From Tabrizicola soli (GTDB taxonomy: Bacteria > Pseudomonadota > Alphaproteobacteria > Rhodobacterales > Rhodobacteraceae), in NCBI RefSeq assembly GCF_015999335.1, contig NZ_JAEACP010000018.1, positions 52,421 to 116,420 on the forward strand: a stretch of 64,000 nucleotides of DNA. The letters are read 5' to 3'. Of this stretch, positions 34,179 through 42,980 are shown one piece after another. A program made the position numbers and the translations under genes. The notes beneath the pieces are model-generated. The model was given only the letters and a program-made list of their open reading frames with translations. It was not told the origin of the DNA and made no database searches. Positions within the stretch are counted from its first letter, which is position 1. Every line of letters starts with the position of its first letter.

Positions 34179-35210
34179 TCAGCCGCGCGGGTTGATCAGC
34201 TTGGCCATCAGGCTCGCCGTCCGCACCAGCCCCAGGTTGCGGCCGTGTTCCGTCACCACCAGCTCGCCCACGCCCTTCGACATCAGCTCCATGATGTCCT
34301 TGACCGGCGTCTCGGCGGGCAGCTCGGGCGCGGTGGCCCCCGGTGCGCCGGGCTCCATCACGTCGCGGGCGGTCAGGACGCCGAGCGGGTTCATGTGGGC
34401 CACGAAGTCCGCCACATATTCGGAAACCGGATTGGCGATGATCTCGCGCGCGGTGCCGCATTGCACGATGCGGCCGCCTTCCATCAGGGCGATCCGGTTG
34501 CCGATCTTGAAGGCCTCGTCGAGGTCGTGGCTGACGAAGACGATGGTGCGCTTCAGCGTCCGTTGCAGGTCCAGAAGCTCGTCCTGCAGCTTGGTGCGGA
34601 TCAGGGGGTCGAGGGCCGAGAAGGGTTCGTCCATCAGAAGGATCGGCGCCTCGGTCACGAAGGCGCGGGCGAGGCCGACGCGCTGTTGCATGCCGCCCGA
34701 AAGGTCGCCCACCTTGCGCTCGGCCCATTGGCTGAGATTCACCAGCTCCAGCTGGGCATCGACGCGGGGGCGCCGCGCCTCGGCCGAAAGGCCGGCCAGT
34801 TCCAGACCCAGGCCCACGTTCTCGCGCACGGTGCGCCAGGGCAAAAGGCCGAACTGCTGGAAGACCATGGCGATGCGGGTGGCGCGCAGGCGGCGGAGCG
34901 TCTCGGGGTCGGCCCTGGTCACCGACACCATCTTGTCGCCGTCCAGGACCCGCACCTCGCCCCGCACCACCGGGTTCAGCGCATTCACCCCGCGCAGGAG
35001 GGTGGACTTGCCGGACCCGGAGAGGCCCATCAGGACGAGGATCTCGCCCTCGGCCACGGTCAGAGAGCAGTCGTGCACGCCAAGCACCTGGCCCGTGGCC
35101 TGCTGCACCTCGGCCCGGGTCTTGCCCGCGTCCATCAGGGGCAGGGCGCGTTGCGGATGGTCGCCAAAGACGATGGAGACGCGGTCGAATTCGACGGCGG
35201 GACGGTTCAT
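34179..35210 (-). CDS. choV: Choline ABC transporter ATP-binding protein
   Basis: A 343-aa ATPase of the ProV/OpuA/ChoV subfamily. Walker A LMGLSGSGKSTLLRGVNAL, Q-loop VFQQFGLLPWRTVRENVGLG, signature DLSGGMQQRVGLARA and Walker B ILLMDEPFSALDPLIR are present. The C-terminal ~70 residues form a CBS-like regulatory tail (VKDIMELMSKGVGELVVTE). It powers uptake of choline together with ChoW and ChoX. The start at 35210 (MNRPAVEFDRVSIVFG) overlaps the choW stop by four bases. Last gene of the leftward operon, followed by a GC-rich terminator. Confidence 0.92.
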   Translation of the reverse strand: MNRPAVEFDRVSIVFGDHPQRALPLMDAGKTRAEVQQATGQVLGVHDCSLTVAEGEILVLMGLSGSGKSTLLRGVNALNPVVRGEVRVLDGDKMVSVTRADPETLRRLRATRIAMVFQQFGLLPWRTVRENVGLGLELAGLSAEARRPRVDAQLELVNLSQWAERKVGDLSGGMQQRVGLARAFVTEAPILLMDEPFSALDPLIRTKLQDELLDLQRTLKRTIVFVSHDLDEAFKIGNRIALMEGGRIVQCGTAREIIANPVSEYVADFVAHMNPLGVLTARDVMEPGAPGATAPELPAETPVKDIMELMSKGVGELVVTEHGRNLGLVRTASLMAKLINPRG

Positions 35211-36037
35211 TTCGACACCCGGAGCATGCGGTCGAGGAGGATGGCCACCACCACGATGATGAAGCCCGATTCGAAGCCAAGCGCGGTGTTCACGCTGTTC
35301 AGGGCGCGGACCACCGGGACGCCGAGGCCGTTCGCGCCGACCAGGGCCGCGATCACGACCATCGAGAGCGAGAGCATGATGGTCTGGTTCAGCCCCGCCA
35401 TGATCTGCGGCATGGCCCAGGGGAGTTCGACCTTCCACAGCCGCTGCCGGGGCGAGGCGCCGAAGGCGGTCGCGGCCTCGAGGAGCGCCATGGGCGTGGA
35501 GGAGACTCCGAGATGGGTCAGCCGGATCGGCGCGGGCAGGACGAAGATCACCGTGGCGATCAGGCCGGGCACCATGCCGAGGCCGAAGAAGACGATGGCG
35601 GGGATCAGGTAGACGAAGGTCGGCAGGGTCTGCATCAGGTCGAGGATCGGCGCCAGCGCGGTGTAAAGCCGGGGCCGGTGCGCGGCGGCGATTCCGATCG
35701 GGACGCCAAGGCCCATGCAGACGACGCAGGCCGAGAGGATGAGGGTGAGGCTTTCGGTCGTCTCCTCCCAATAGCCCTGGTTCAGGATGAAGAGGAAGCC
35801 GAGGAGGACGCCGAGGCAGACCTTCCAGCTGCGTTGCAGGATCCAGGTGAGCGCCAGGAAGAAGGCCACCACGACCAGCGGATGCGGTGTTTGCAGCAGC
35901 CAGAGGATGCCCGCGATCATCGCGTCCATGACGGCGGAAATCGCGTCGAAGAGCGGTGAGAGATTGTCCTTCATCCAGTCGAAGATGGTCTTCGCCACCT
36001 TGCCGACCGGGATCTTGTGATCCGTCAGCCAGTCCAA
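35207..36037 (-). CDS. choW: Choline ABC transporter permease
   Basis: A 276-aa permease of the ProW family with six to seven membrane segments. It begins MDWLTDHKIPVGKVAKTIFD, the typical ChoW N-terminus, and has the EAA-type coupling loop EAATAFGASPRQRLWKVELPWAMPQ near residues 186-210. Forms the membrane channel for choline uptake. It follows choX after 58 bp that include a strong hairpin (36064-36087), which should reduce its expression relative to the binding protein, and overlaps choV by ATGA. Confidence 0.93.
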   Translation of the reverse strand: MDWLTDHKIPVGKVAKTIFDWMKDNLSPLFDAISAVMDAMIAGILWLLQTPHPLVVVAFFLALTWILQRSWKVCLGVLLGFLFILNQGYWEETTESLTLILSACVVCMGLGVPIGIAAAHRPRLYTALAPILDLMQTLPTFVYLIPAIVFFGLGMVPGLIATVIFVLPAPIRLTHLGVSSTPMALLEAATAFGASPRQRLWKVELPWAMPQIMAGLNQTIMLSLSMVVIAALVGANGLGVPVVRALNSVNTALGFESGFIIVVVAILLDRMLRVSK

Positions 36038-36063
36038 TTCCGTCCCCCCGGTCGGTGAAAATT

Positions 36064-36087
36064 GGCCCCGGGTTGGTCTCCGGGGCC
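36064..36087 (-). terminator. Intercistronic hairpin between choX and choW
   Basis: On the minus strand GGCCCCGG-AGACCAAC-CCGGGGCC forms a perfect 8-bp stem followed by AATTTT. A partial terminator or mRNA-stabilising loop here would keep ChoX in excess over the membrane components, as in many ABC importers. Confidence 0.7.
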
Positions 36088-36095
36088 TTTGGTCG

Positions 36096-37025
36096 TTACT
36101 GCAGCGCGGCGGTGACGGCGGCCTTGGCGTCGCCGCCGTCCTTGGCGGTCACGCCGTCCAGCCAGGGTTCCCATGCGGCCGGGTTCGCGGCGAGCCAGGC
36201 CTTGGCGGCGTCGTCCGGATCCTCGCCGTCGTTCAGGATCTTGCCCATGATCTCGTTCTCCATCGGCAGCGAGAAGACGAGGTTCTGCAGGAACTTGCCC
36301 TGGTTCGGGCATTCCGCGACATAGCCTGCGCGCACGTTGGTATCGACCACCGCGCCGCCGTAGTTCGGGCCGAAGACCTCGTCGCCGCCCGAGAGATAGG
36401 TCATCTTGAAGCTGGCGTTCATCGGGTGGGGTTCCCATCCGAGGAAGACGATCGGCTCACCTGCGTCGGTCTTCTTGGCGACCTCGGCGAGCATGCCCTG
36501 TTCCGAGCTTTCGACGATCTCGAAGCCGTCGAGGCCGAAGGGACCGCTTTCGATCATCTCGATGATCAGGCGGTTGCCGTCGTTGCCGGGCTCGATCCCG
36601 TAGATCTGGGCGCCGAGTTCATCCTTGTGGGCGGCGATGTCCTTGAAATCCTTGATGCCGAGCGCGGCGCCGGGCTCGTTGGTGGCCAGCGTGTACTTGG
36701 CGCCTTCCAGGTTGGTGCGCACGGTCTCGACCTTGCCCGCGTCGCGGTGCGGGGCGAGGTCGGCCTCCATCGTCGGCATCCAGTTGCCGAGGAAGACGTC
36801 GACGTCGCCCTCGGCAAGGCCGGTGTAGGTGACGGGGACGGAGAGGACCTTGGTCTCGGTCTCATAGCCCAGGGCTTCCAGCACCAGGGTGGTCGCGGCG
36901 GTGGTGGCGGTGATGTCGGTCCAGCCGACGTCGGAGAAGACGATCTTGTCGCATCCCTCGGCAAAGGCGGAACCCGCCAGGGCAAAGGTGACGGCACTGG
37001 TCAGAAGGGTGGATCGGAGGGTCAT
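36096..37025 (-). CDS. choX: Choline-binding periplasmic protein
   Basis: A 309-aa solute-binding protein with a signal peptide ([22 protein letters not shown], cleavage before EGCDK). The mature part matches ProX/Cho[45 protein letters not shown] and [10 protein letters not shown], which supply the aromatic residues that box quaternary ammonium ligands. Delivers choline to ChoWV. First gene of the leftward operon; its start faces betI across 87 bp containing a BetI-type operator, so choline should derepress both directions. Confidence 0.93.
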   Translation of the reverse strand: MTLRSTLLTSAVTFALAGSAFAEGCDKIVFSDVGWTDITATTAATTLVLEALGYETETKVLSVPVTYTGLAEGDVDVFLGNWMPTMEADLAPHRDAGKVETVRTNLEGAKYTLATNEPGAALGIKDFKDIAAHKDELGAQIYGIEPGNDGNRLIIEMIESGPFGLDGFEIVESSEQGMLAEVAKKTDAGEPIVFLGWEPHPMNASFKMTYLSGGDEVFGPNYGGAVVDTNVRAGYVAECPNQGKFLQNLVFSLPMENEIMGKILNDGEDPDDAAKAWLAANPAAWEPWLDGVTAKDGGDAKAAVTAALQ

Positions 37026-37048
37026 GGAGGGCTCCCTGTTTTTTGTTG

Positions 37049-37062
37049 ATTGACGAGTCAAT
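37049..37062. promoter_or_regulatory. BetI-type operator between choX and betI
   Basis: ATTGACGAGTCAAT, an imperfect palindrome with ATTGA/TCAAT half-sites, resembles the operator of BetI repressors. It lies 24-37 bp upstream of choX and 51-64 bp upstream of betI, in a locally AT-rich stretch. One site could serve both divergent promoters. Confidence 0.6.
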
Positions 37063-37112
37063 AAACTTCGCCCTTATTCGGTTTGGCAAGAGTTTTCTGG
37101 AGCCGGACCGAA

Positions 37113-37700
37113 ATGCCGAAGCTTGGGATGGAGCCTATCCGCAAGGAAGCGCTGGTAAAAGCCACCATTGTCGAGATCGGACGGGTGGGTTCGCTGGACG
37201 TGACGGTCAGCCAGATCGCCAAGCGGGCGGGGATGTCCTCGGCGCTGGCGCACCACTACTTCGGGTCCAAGGAAGACATGTTCCTGGCCGCGATGCGCCA
37301 TATCCTGACGCTTTACGGGGCGGAAGTGCGCGGCGCGCTGGCGGCGGCCGAGGGGGCGGAGGGACGGATCCGGGCGATCCTGCGCGCCAGTTTCAGCCCC
37401 GGCAACTTCCGGCGCGAGGCGGTGAGCGCCTGGCTGAACTTTTGGGTTATGGCGCTGACGGTGCCCGAGGCGAAGCGGCTGCTCGCGGTCTATCAGGGAC
37501 GGCTCCGGTCGAACCTGTCCTCGGCGCTGCGGCCCCTGGCGGGGGCGCGGGCGCCGGAGATCGCCGAATCGCTCGGGGCGATGATCGACGGGCTCTACCT
37601 GCGCGAGGTGCTGAAATCGGGGGCTCCGGACGGGGCGGCGGCGGTGGCGTTCGCGCTGCGCCATCTGGAGGCGGAACTGGAGCAGGGGGTGGGGGAATGA
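37113..37700 (+). CDS. betI: Transcriptional repressor BetI
   Basis: A 195-aa TetR-family regulator matching Bet[20 protein letters not shown] then [26 protein letters not shown] (helix-turn-helix and its stabilising helix, residues ~30-57), and the C-terminal effector domain with AVSAWLNFW and MIDGLYLRE. It represses choline/betaine genes until choline binds. The ATG at 37113 matches homologues; a longer start at 37083 is unlikely. Its stop overlaps the betA start by four bases. The operator candidate at 37049-37062 fits autoregulation. Confidence 0.93.
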   Translation: MPKLGMEPIRKEALVKATIVEIGRVGSLDVTVSQIAKRAGMSSALAHHYFGSKEDMFLAAMRHILTLYGAEVRGALAAAEGAEGRIRAILRASFSPGNFRREAVSAWLNFWVMALTVPEAKRLLAVYQGRLRSNLSSALRPLAGARAPEIAESLGAMIDGLYLREVLKSGAPDGAAAVAFALRHLEAELEQGVGE

Positions 37701-39346
37701 ACGCGGATTATGTGATCGTCGGCGCGGGCTCGGCGGGTTGCGCCATGGCCTACCGGCTGGCCGAGGCGGGTCGGCGGGTGACGGTGATCGAGCATGGCGG
37801 ATCGGATGCGGGGCCGTTCATCCAGATGCCGGGGGCGCTGTCCTATCCCATGAACATGGGGATCTACGACTGGGGCTTCGCGACCGAGCCCGAGCCGCAT
37901 CTGGGCGGCCGGGTGCTGGCGACGCCGCGCGGCAAGGTGATCGGCGGGTCCTCCAGCATCAACGGGATGGTCTATGTCCGGGGCCATGCGCGGGATTATG
38001 ACACCTGGGCCGAGATGGGGGCGGATGGCTGGTCCTATGCCGATGTCCTTCCGTATTTCAAGCGGATGGAACATTCGCACGGCGGCTCGGGCGCGGAGTT
38101 TCGGGGAACCTCGGGACCCTTGCACATCACCAGGGGGCCGCGCGCCAATCCCTTGTTCGACGCTTTCATCCAGGCCGGGGAGCAGGCGGGTTATCCGGTG
38201 ACGGCCGACTACAACGGCCAACAGCAAGAGGGCTTCGGCCCGATGGAGGCGACGATCTGGAAAAGCCGGCGCTGGTCGGCGGCCAATGCCTATCTGAAGC
38301 CGGCGCTTGCGGGCGGGAATGTCTATGTGGTGCGCGGCCTTGCCCGCCGGGTGGTGATGGAGGGCAGGCGCGCGGTCGGGGTCGAGGTCGACACCCGGGC
38401 GGGCCGGCAGGTGATCCGGGCGGGGCGCGAGGTGATTCTGGCGGCCTCGTCGATCAACTCGCCCAAGCTTCTGATGCTGTCGGGGATCGGCCCGGCCGCG
38501 CATCTGAAGGAACACGGGATCGAGGTCGTCGCGGACCGGCCCGGCGTGGGCGCGAACCTGCAGGATCACCTGGAAATCTACATGCAGTATGCCGCGAGCC
38601 AGCCGGTGACGCTGTTCAAGTACTGGAACCTCTGGGGCAAGGCCTGGGTCGGGGCGCAGTGGCTGTTCACCGGGCGGGGGCCGGGGGCGTCGAACCAGTT
38701 CGAGGCCTGCGCCTTCATCCGCTCGAAGGCCGGGGTGGAATATCCTGATATCCAATATCATTTCCTGCCGATCGCCGTGCGCTACGATGGCAAGGCGGTG
38801 GCCGAGGGGCATGGCTTCCAGGTCCATGTCGGGCCGATGCGGTCGAAGTCGCGCGGCGCGGTCACGCTGCGATCGGGCAATCCGGCCGATGCGCCGGTGA
38901 TCCGCTTCAACTACATGTCGCATCCCGACGACTGGGAGGACTTCCGGTCCTGCATCCGCCTGACGCGCGAGGTCTTCGGCCAGGAGGCGTTCAAGCCCTT
39001 CGTGAAGAAGGAGCTGCAGCCGGGGCCGGGCTACCAGAGCGACGCCGAGCTGGACGATTTCCTGCGCCAGCATGTCGAAAGCGCCTATCACCCCTGCGGC
39101 ACGGCGCGGATGGGGCGGGCCTCGGACCCGATGGCGGTGGTCGATCCCGAATGCCGGGTGATCGGGGTCGAAGGGCTGCGGGTCGCCGATTCGTCGATCT
39201 TCCCGCAGGTGACGAACGGCAACCTGAACGGGCCGTCGATCATGACCGGCGAGAAGGCGGCGGATCACATCCTGGGCCGCACGCCCCTGCCGGCGTCGAA
39301 CCTGGAGCCCTGGATCAACCCGAACTGGCGCACGGCACAACGCTGA
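37697..39346 (+). CDS. betA: Choline dehydrogenase
   Basis: A 549-aa GMC oxidoreductase. FAD-binding [20 protein letters not shown] is at residues ~4-23; GMC signatures [19 protein letters not shown] and the later [17 protein letters not shown] are present; the active-site His region is [13 protein letters not shown] and [17 protein letters not shown]. It oxidises choline to betaine aldehyde (and onward) at the inner membrane, giving glycine betaine for osmoprotection or as carbon and nitrogen source. Usually betB (betaine aldehyde dehydrogenase) lies between betI and betA; it is absent here and not elsewhere in the window. Confidence 0.95.
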   Translation: MNADYVIVGAGSAGCAMAYRLAEAGRRVTVIEHGGSDAGPFIQMPGALSYPMNMGIYDWGFATEPEPHLGGRVLATPRGKVIGGSSSINGMVYVRGHARDYDTWAEMGADGWSYADVLPYFKRMEHSHGGSGAEFRGTSGPLHITRGPRANPLFDAFIQAGEQAGYPVTADYNGQQQEGFGPMEATIWKSRRWSAANAYLKPALAGGNVYVVRGLARRVVMEGRRAVGVEVDTRAGRQVIRAGREVILAASSINSPKLLMLSGIGPAAHLKEHGIEVVADRPGVGANLQDHLEIYMQYAASQPVTLFKYWNLWGKAWVGAQWLFTGRGPGASNQFEACAFIRSKAGVEYPDIQYHFLPIAVRYDGKAVAEGHGFQVHVGPMRSKSRGAVTLRSGNPADAPVIRFNYMSHPDDWEDFRSCIRLTREVFGQEAFKPFVKKELQPGPGYQSDAELDDFLRQHVESAYHPCGTARMGRASDPMAVVDPECRVIGVEGLRVADSSIFPQVTNGNLNGPSIMTGEKAADHILGRTPLPASNLEPWINPNWRTAQR

Positions 39347-39428
39347 TTTTGCTGCATTTGATCGGGGTCAAGGTCTGGTCCCCCCAGTCGCCATAGACTA
39401 AGGGGGACGAGTCAAGAAGGAGACGCAA

Positions 39429-39665
39429 ATGTCGAACACCCCGCACACGCTGCAAGAGGAATTCCCCGGCCAGGCGGCTGCCATCACCGCGCTGAAGGCC
39501 TCGGACCCGCAATTCGCCAGGCTCTTGGTCGAATATGACGAGGTGAACGACAAGGTGCACCGCGCGGAAACCCGGCTGGACCTGATCACCGAGGAAGAGG
39601 AAGAGCACCTGCGCAAGGCGCGGATGCGGATCAAGGACCAGATCGCGGTGGCGCTGCGGAAGTAA
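39429..39665 (+). CDS. DUF465/YdcH family protein
   Basis: A 78-aa helical protein with the DUF465 pattern: HTLQEEFPGQAAAITALKAS, DPQFARLLVEYDEVNDKVHRAE and a C-terminal LRKARMRIKDQIAVALRK. These small coiled-coil-like proteins are widespread in proteobacteria without an established function. AAGGAGACGCAA is a strong ribosome-binding site before the ATG. It follows betA by 82 bp and probably has its own promoter. Its 3' end faces the ScfR-type regulator gene. Confidence 0.88.
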   Translation: MSNTPHTLQEEFPGQAAAITALKASDPQFARLLVEYDEVNDKVHRAETRLDLITEEEEEHLRKARMRIKDQIAVALRK

Positions 39666-39711
39666 GGCGGCTCATCGTTCGACTTCGTCTCCTCTTCGCG
39701 GGGGGACGGGG

Positions 39712-41103
39712 TCAGCCGATCTCGTAGGGCAGCAGGTCGCGGGCATTGGGGTTGATCTTCAGCCGCCCCTCCAGCGGCGGGACGGATCGCTGGTGGCAAT
39801 TCACCCGCTCGCAGATCCGGCAGGAAATGCCGATGGGCTCGAACCGGCCTTTCAGGTCGAGCCCGTCGGAATAGACCAGTTGCGGGGCATGCTGCACCTC
39901 GCATCCTAGGCTGATGGCATAGCGCCGGACCGGCGCCAGGAAGGCGCCGCCCGGTTTCGACACGTCGCGCGCCAGGCTGATGTAGCGCACGCCGTCCGGG
40001 GTCTCGCACAGTTGCCGCAGGAATTGTCCGGGCGTTTCAAAGGCCTGGTGGACGTTCCACAGGGGGCAGGCCCCGCCGAAACGGGCGAATTGCAGCCGGG
40101 TCGAGGAGTGGCGCTTGGTGATCGTGCCGGCCTGATCGACGCGGACGAAGAAGAAGGGGATGCCCTTGGCGCCGGGCCGTTGCAGAGTCGAGAGGCGATG
40201 GCCGACCTGCTCGATCGAGGCGCCGAAGATGTCGGCGAGGCGTTCAAGATCGTGGCGCACCTCTTGTGCGGCGGCCAGAAAGGCGCGGTAGGGCAGAAGG
40301 GCCGCCCCGGCGAAATAGTTCGCAAGGCCGATCTTGGCGATGTCGCGGGCCTCGGGCGTGGAGAAGCGGGCGAGGTCGAGGGTGGCCTCCAGCAGATCGT
40401 TCTGGCTGAGGAGCGCGACCTGATGCAGCAGCTGGAAGCGTCGCGAAGGGCTTGACGCGCGGGCCGAGATGTCCAGCCGGCGCGCGGCGGGATCATAGCG
40501 CCGCAGCGGCGCGGTGTTCGAATAGTGCAGGCTGATGCCGCTGCGGCGCAGCAGGTCCTGGGCCAAGGTTTCGATGGATTTTCCGTTGTTTGCCGAGGTG
40601 GCGAAATGTTCGGCCGCGCGGTCGATGGCATCGAGGTAATTGTCGCAATAGTGAAAGAAGTCGCGCACCTCCTCCCAGGGCGAGGGGCGCAGGGTTGCAT
40701 CCTCGCGCCCCAGGGCCTCGTCCAGCGAGGCGAGGCGCTCGTGGGTCTGGCGGTAGGCGCGGTGCAGGTTCAGGAAAGCCCGGGCCAGGGCGGGCGCGTT
40801 CGAGGCGGCAAGGCGCAGGTCGGCAAGCGGCGGGGCGGCTGAGGTGAAGACCGGGTCGGCCAGCGCCTCGCGCATGTCGGTGACCAGACGCTCGCTTTCG
40901 CCGACGGTCAGTTCGGTGACGTCGAGGCCGAACTCCTGCGCCAGCGCCAGCACCACGGCGGCCGAGACCGGGCGGTGGTTGTTCTCCATCTGGTTCAGGT
41001 AGGGCAGCGAGACGGAAAGCTTGTCGGCGAAGGCCTTCTGCGTCAGGCCGAGGCGGGTGCGGATCTCGCGCAGCTTGACGCCGGCGTAAAGTTTCTGGGA
41101 CAT
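39712..41103 (-). CDS. ScfR/RamB-type XRE-family transcriptional regulator
   Basis: A 463-aa regulator. Residues ~5-65 form an XRE helix-turn-helix (LREIRTRLGLTQKAFADKLS, VSLPYLNQMENNHRPVS); a central IrrE/DUF955-like segment (residues ~160-290) is followed by a C-terminal DUF2083 domain with Cys-rich ISCRICERVNCHQRSVPPLEG. This architecture is that of the short-chain fatty acyl-CoA regulators (PccR, RamB, MccR), which sense acyl-CoA and control propionyl-CoA or glyoxylate genes. Two CTTTGCAAAG palindromes lie 10-39 bp upstream (41113-41142), consistent with autoregulation. No target catabolic genes are adjacent; meaB at 16.3 kb is the only related gene in the window. Confidence 0.88.
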   Translation of the reverse strand: MSQKLYAGVKLREIRTRLGLTQKAFADKLSVSLPYLNQMENNHRPVSAAVVLALAQEFGLDVTELTVGESERLVTDMREALADPVFTSAAPPLADLRLAASNAPALARAFLNLHRAYRQTHERLASLDEALGREDATLRPSPWEEVRDFFHYCDNYLDAIDRAAEHFATSANNGKSIETLAQDLLRRSGISLHYSNTAPLRRYDPAARRLDISARASSPSRRFQLLHQVALLSQNDLLEATLDLARFSTPEARDIAKIGLANYFAGAALLPYRAFLAAAQEVRHDLERLADIFGASIEQVGHRLSTLQRPGAKGIPFFFVRVDQAGTITKRHSSTRLQFARFGGACPLWNVHQAFETPGQFLRQLCETPDGVRYISLARDVSKPGGAFLAPVRRYAISLGCEVQHAPQLVYSDGLDLKGRFEPIGISCRICERVNCHQRSVPPLEGRLKINPNARDLLPYEIG

Positions 41104-41112
41104 GGCGGACCT

Positions 41113-41142
41113 CTTTGCAAAGCCATGCATCGCTTTGCAAAG
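41113..41142. promoter_or_regulatory. Tandem CTTTGCAAAG operator upstream of the ScfR-type gene
   Basis: Two perfect 10-bp palindromes, 41113-41122 and 41133-41142, spaced 20 bp centre to centre (two helical turns, same face). TTTGCAAA half-sites are, as I recall, the motif bound by PccR of Rhodobacter sphaeroides. The position directly before the ATG suggests self-repression. Confidence 0.72.
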
Positions 41143-41159
41143 CCGCGTCAACCATCGAT

Positions 41160-42368
41160 TCAGGGAGCGCCGATCTGTCGCGCCCGGCGCATGACGAAAA
41201 GGATGCAGACGACCGAGGCGATGGAGGAGGCGAGCATCAGCAGGATCAGCGGCATCTCGGACGAGCCGGGGCCGAGGAGGACGCCCGCGAAGGCCGCCAG
41301 CGCCGCGCCGCCGCCGATCAGGATCGCGCCGCCAAGGCCGGAGGCGGTGCCGGCAAGCTCGGGCCGGACGGAGAGGAGACCGGCATTGGCATTGGGCAGG
41401 CAGATTCCGTTGCCCAGGCCCATGAACATCATCAGGCTGAAGAACACCGTCGGGCCGGAGAGCCCGGCGAGCGTGAACAGCGCCAGAGCCGCGAGGCCGA
41501 GGGTGGTCACCATGCAGCCGGCCAGGATCATCCGGTTCATCCCCATCCGCACCGAATAGCGCCCGGCAAGGAAGTTGCCGACCGCATAGCCGATCGCGGT
41601 CAGGGAAAAGAGCGCGCCGACACGGGTCGAGGTGAGGCCATAGATCTTGTCGCCGACGTAAGGTGCGCCGCCGAGATAGGCGAAGAAGCAGCCCGAGGCG
41701 AAGGCGGCGGAGAGCGTATAGCCCCAGAACCGGCGCGAGGCGAGGAGGGCGGGGTAGCTGCGCACCTGTTCGGCCAGGCTGACGCGGCGGGGGCTCGCCG
41801 TCTCGCCGAGGTCGGCCCAGACGAGGGCGAGCGTGGCGGCCCCCAGCAGGAGCAGGAGTGCGAAACTCGCCTGCCAGCCGTAGAGATCGTCGAGAAAGCC
41901 GCCGATCACCGGGCCGACCATGGGCACGAGGCTCATCCCCATGGTGACATAGCCGATCATGCTGGCGGCCTCGGCGTCGGAGACCATGTCGCGGACCACG
42001 GCGCGCGAGAGGACCATGGCCGCGGCGATCACCGCCTGGGCCATGCGGAAGATCAGGAACACGGTGGCATTGGGCGCAAGGAGCGTGCCGAGCGTCGCGA
42101 GCAGGAACAGCGCCAGCGCCCAGAGCAGCACCTTGCGGCGGCCGTAGCGGTCGGAGATCGGGCCGATCACCACCTGCAGCGCGGCCGAGAGCGCAAGGTA
42201 GAGCGCCACGGATTGCTGCATCAGGCCATAGGATACGCCGAACCAGGCCGCCATGCCGGGCAGCGAGGGCAGGAAGATGTTCATGGTCAGGGCGGAAAGC
42301 CCGGCCATCAGGATCAGGGTGACGATCTTCGGCGGCGTCGTCCGGTCCAGGAAACGGGCGGTCTGCAT
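41160..42368 (-). CDS. MFS multidrug transporter, Bcr/CflA-type
   Basis: A 402-aa permease with 12 hydrophobic segments. GPISDRYGRRKVLLWAL in the loop after TM2 is the MFS motif A, and VVRDMVSDAEAASMIGYVTMGMSLVPMVGPVIGG around TM4-5 matches the antiporter motif C of the Bcr/CflA drug-resistance group. It likely exports drugs or metabolites by proton antiport. It lies upstream of and in the same direction as the ScfR-type regulator, with that gene's operators between them. Confidence 0.88.
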   Translation of the reverse strand: MQTARFLDRTTPPKIVTLILMAGLSALTMNIFLPSLPGMAAWFGVSYGLMQQSVALYLALSAALQVVIGPISDRYGRRKVLLWALALFLLATLGTLLAPNATVFLIFRMAQAVIAAAMVLSRAVVRDMVSDAEAASMIGYVTMGMSLVPMVGPVIGGFLDDLYGWQASFALLLLLGAATLALVWADLGETASPRRVSLAEQVRSYPALLASRRFWGYTLSAAFASGCFFAYLGGAPYVGDKIYGLTSTRVGALFSLTAIGYAVGNFLAGRYSVRMGMNRMILAGCMVTTLGLAALALFTLAGLSGPTVFFSLMMFMGLGNGICLPNANAGLLSVRPELAGTASGLGGAILIGGGAALAAFAGVLLGPGSSEMPLILLMLASSIASVVCILFVMRRARQIGAP

Positions 42369-42431
42369 GATCCTCGGGCTACGCCTGCGGCGGTGATTTG
42401 TCTACAGGCGGCCGGTCGGGGAAAGCCGGTC

Positions 42432-42782
42432 TCAGGCCCATTTGTGGAAGATGAAGAACGCCCCCGCCGCTATGAACGCAAATCCGACGAGGTGGTTCCA
42501 CGCCAGCGGCTCTTTCAGGTAGAAGACGGAAAAGACGGCGAAAACCGACAGCGTGATCACCTCCTGGATCGTCTTCAGCTCGGCCGCCGAGAAATGGCCG
42601 TGGCCGATCCGGTTGGCGGGGACCTGCAGGACGTATTCGAAGAAGGCGATACCCCAGCTGACCAGGATCACGGTGAAAAGCGCGGCCGACTTGAACTTGA
42701 GGTGACCATACCAGGCGAAGGTCATGAAGACGTTCGAGGCCAGGAGAAGGCCAATGGTCACAAGCGGAACGGGCAGGTGCAT
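42432..42782 (-). CDS. DMT-like small membrane protein (DUF486)
   Basis: A 116-aa membrane protein with four hydrophobic helices: residues ~5-22, 32-52, 72-90 and 96-113. ASNVFMTFAWYGHLKFK near the start, WGIAFFEYVLQVPANRIGH in the middle and a terminal FFIFHKWA match the DUF486/DMT-like family, which resembles half of an EmrE-type carrier. Substrate unknown. It diverges from amiC across 198 bp. Confidence 0.85.
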   Translation of the reverse strand: MHLPVPLVTIGLLLASNVFMTFAWYGHLKFKSAALFTVILVSWGIAFFEYVLQVPANRIGHGHFSAAELKTIQEVITLSVFAVFSVFYLKEPLAWNHLVGFAFIAAGAFFIFHKWA

Positions 42783-42980
42783 GGGGGTCCCCGGAGTGTC
42801 GGACGGGCGATGATCGCCCCGGGCGCGACCTCTATCCCATGTCGGGGCCTCGGCGCCATATCTGCTGCCGGGCGGCCGCGAAGAACGGGGCTATACGCCG
42901 GCCGGGACAGGCCATATGGTTTGCCGCGGGCCGTCGAACGCGTCGCGGCCGCAGCTTCTTCCAACCCGAATCCGCAGGAC

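Noticed and set aside
41115..42980. Long 5' extension of the amiC frame across the MFS and DMT genes
   Set aside because: The extension is antisense to two clear membrane-protein genes and has no similarity to a sensor. The ATG at 42981 starts the AmiC fold.
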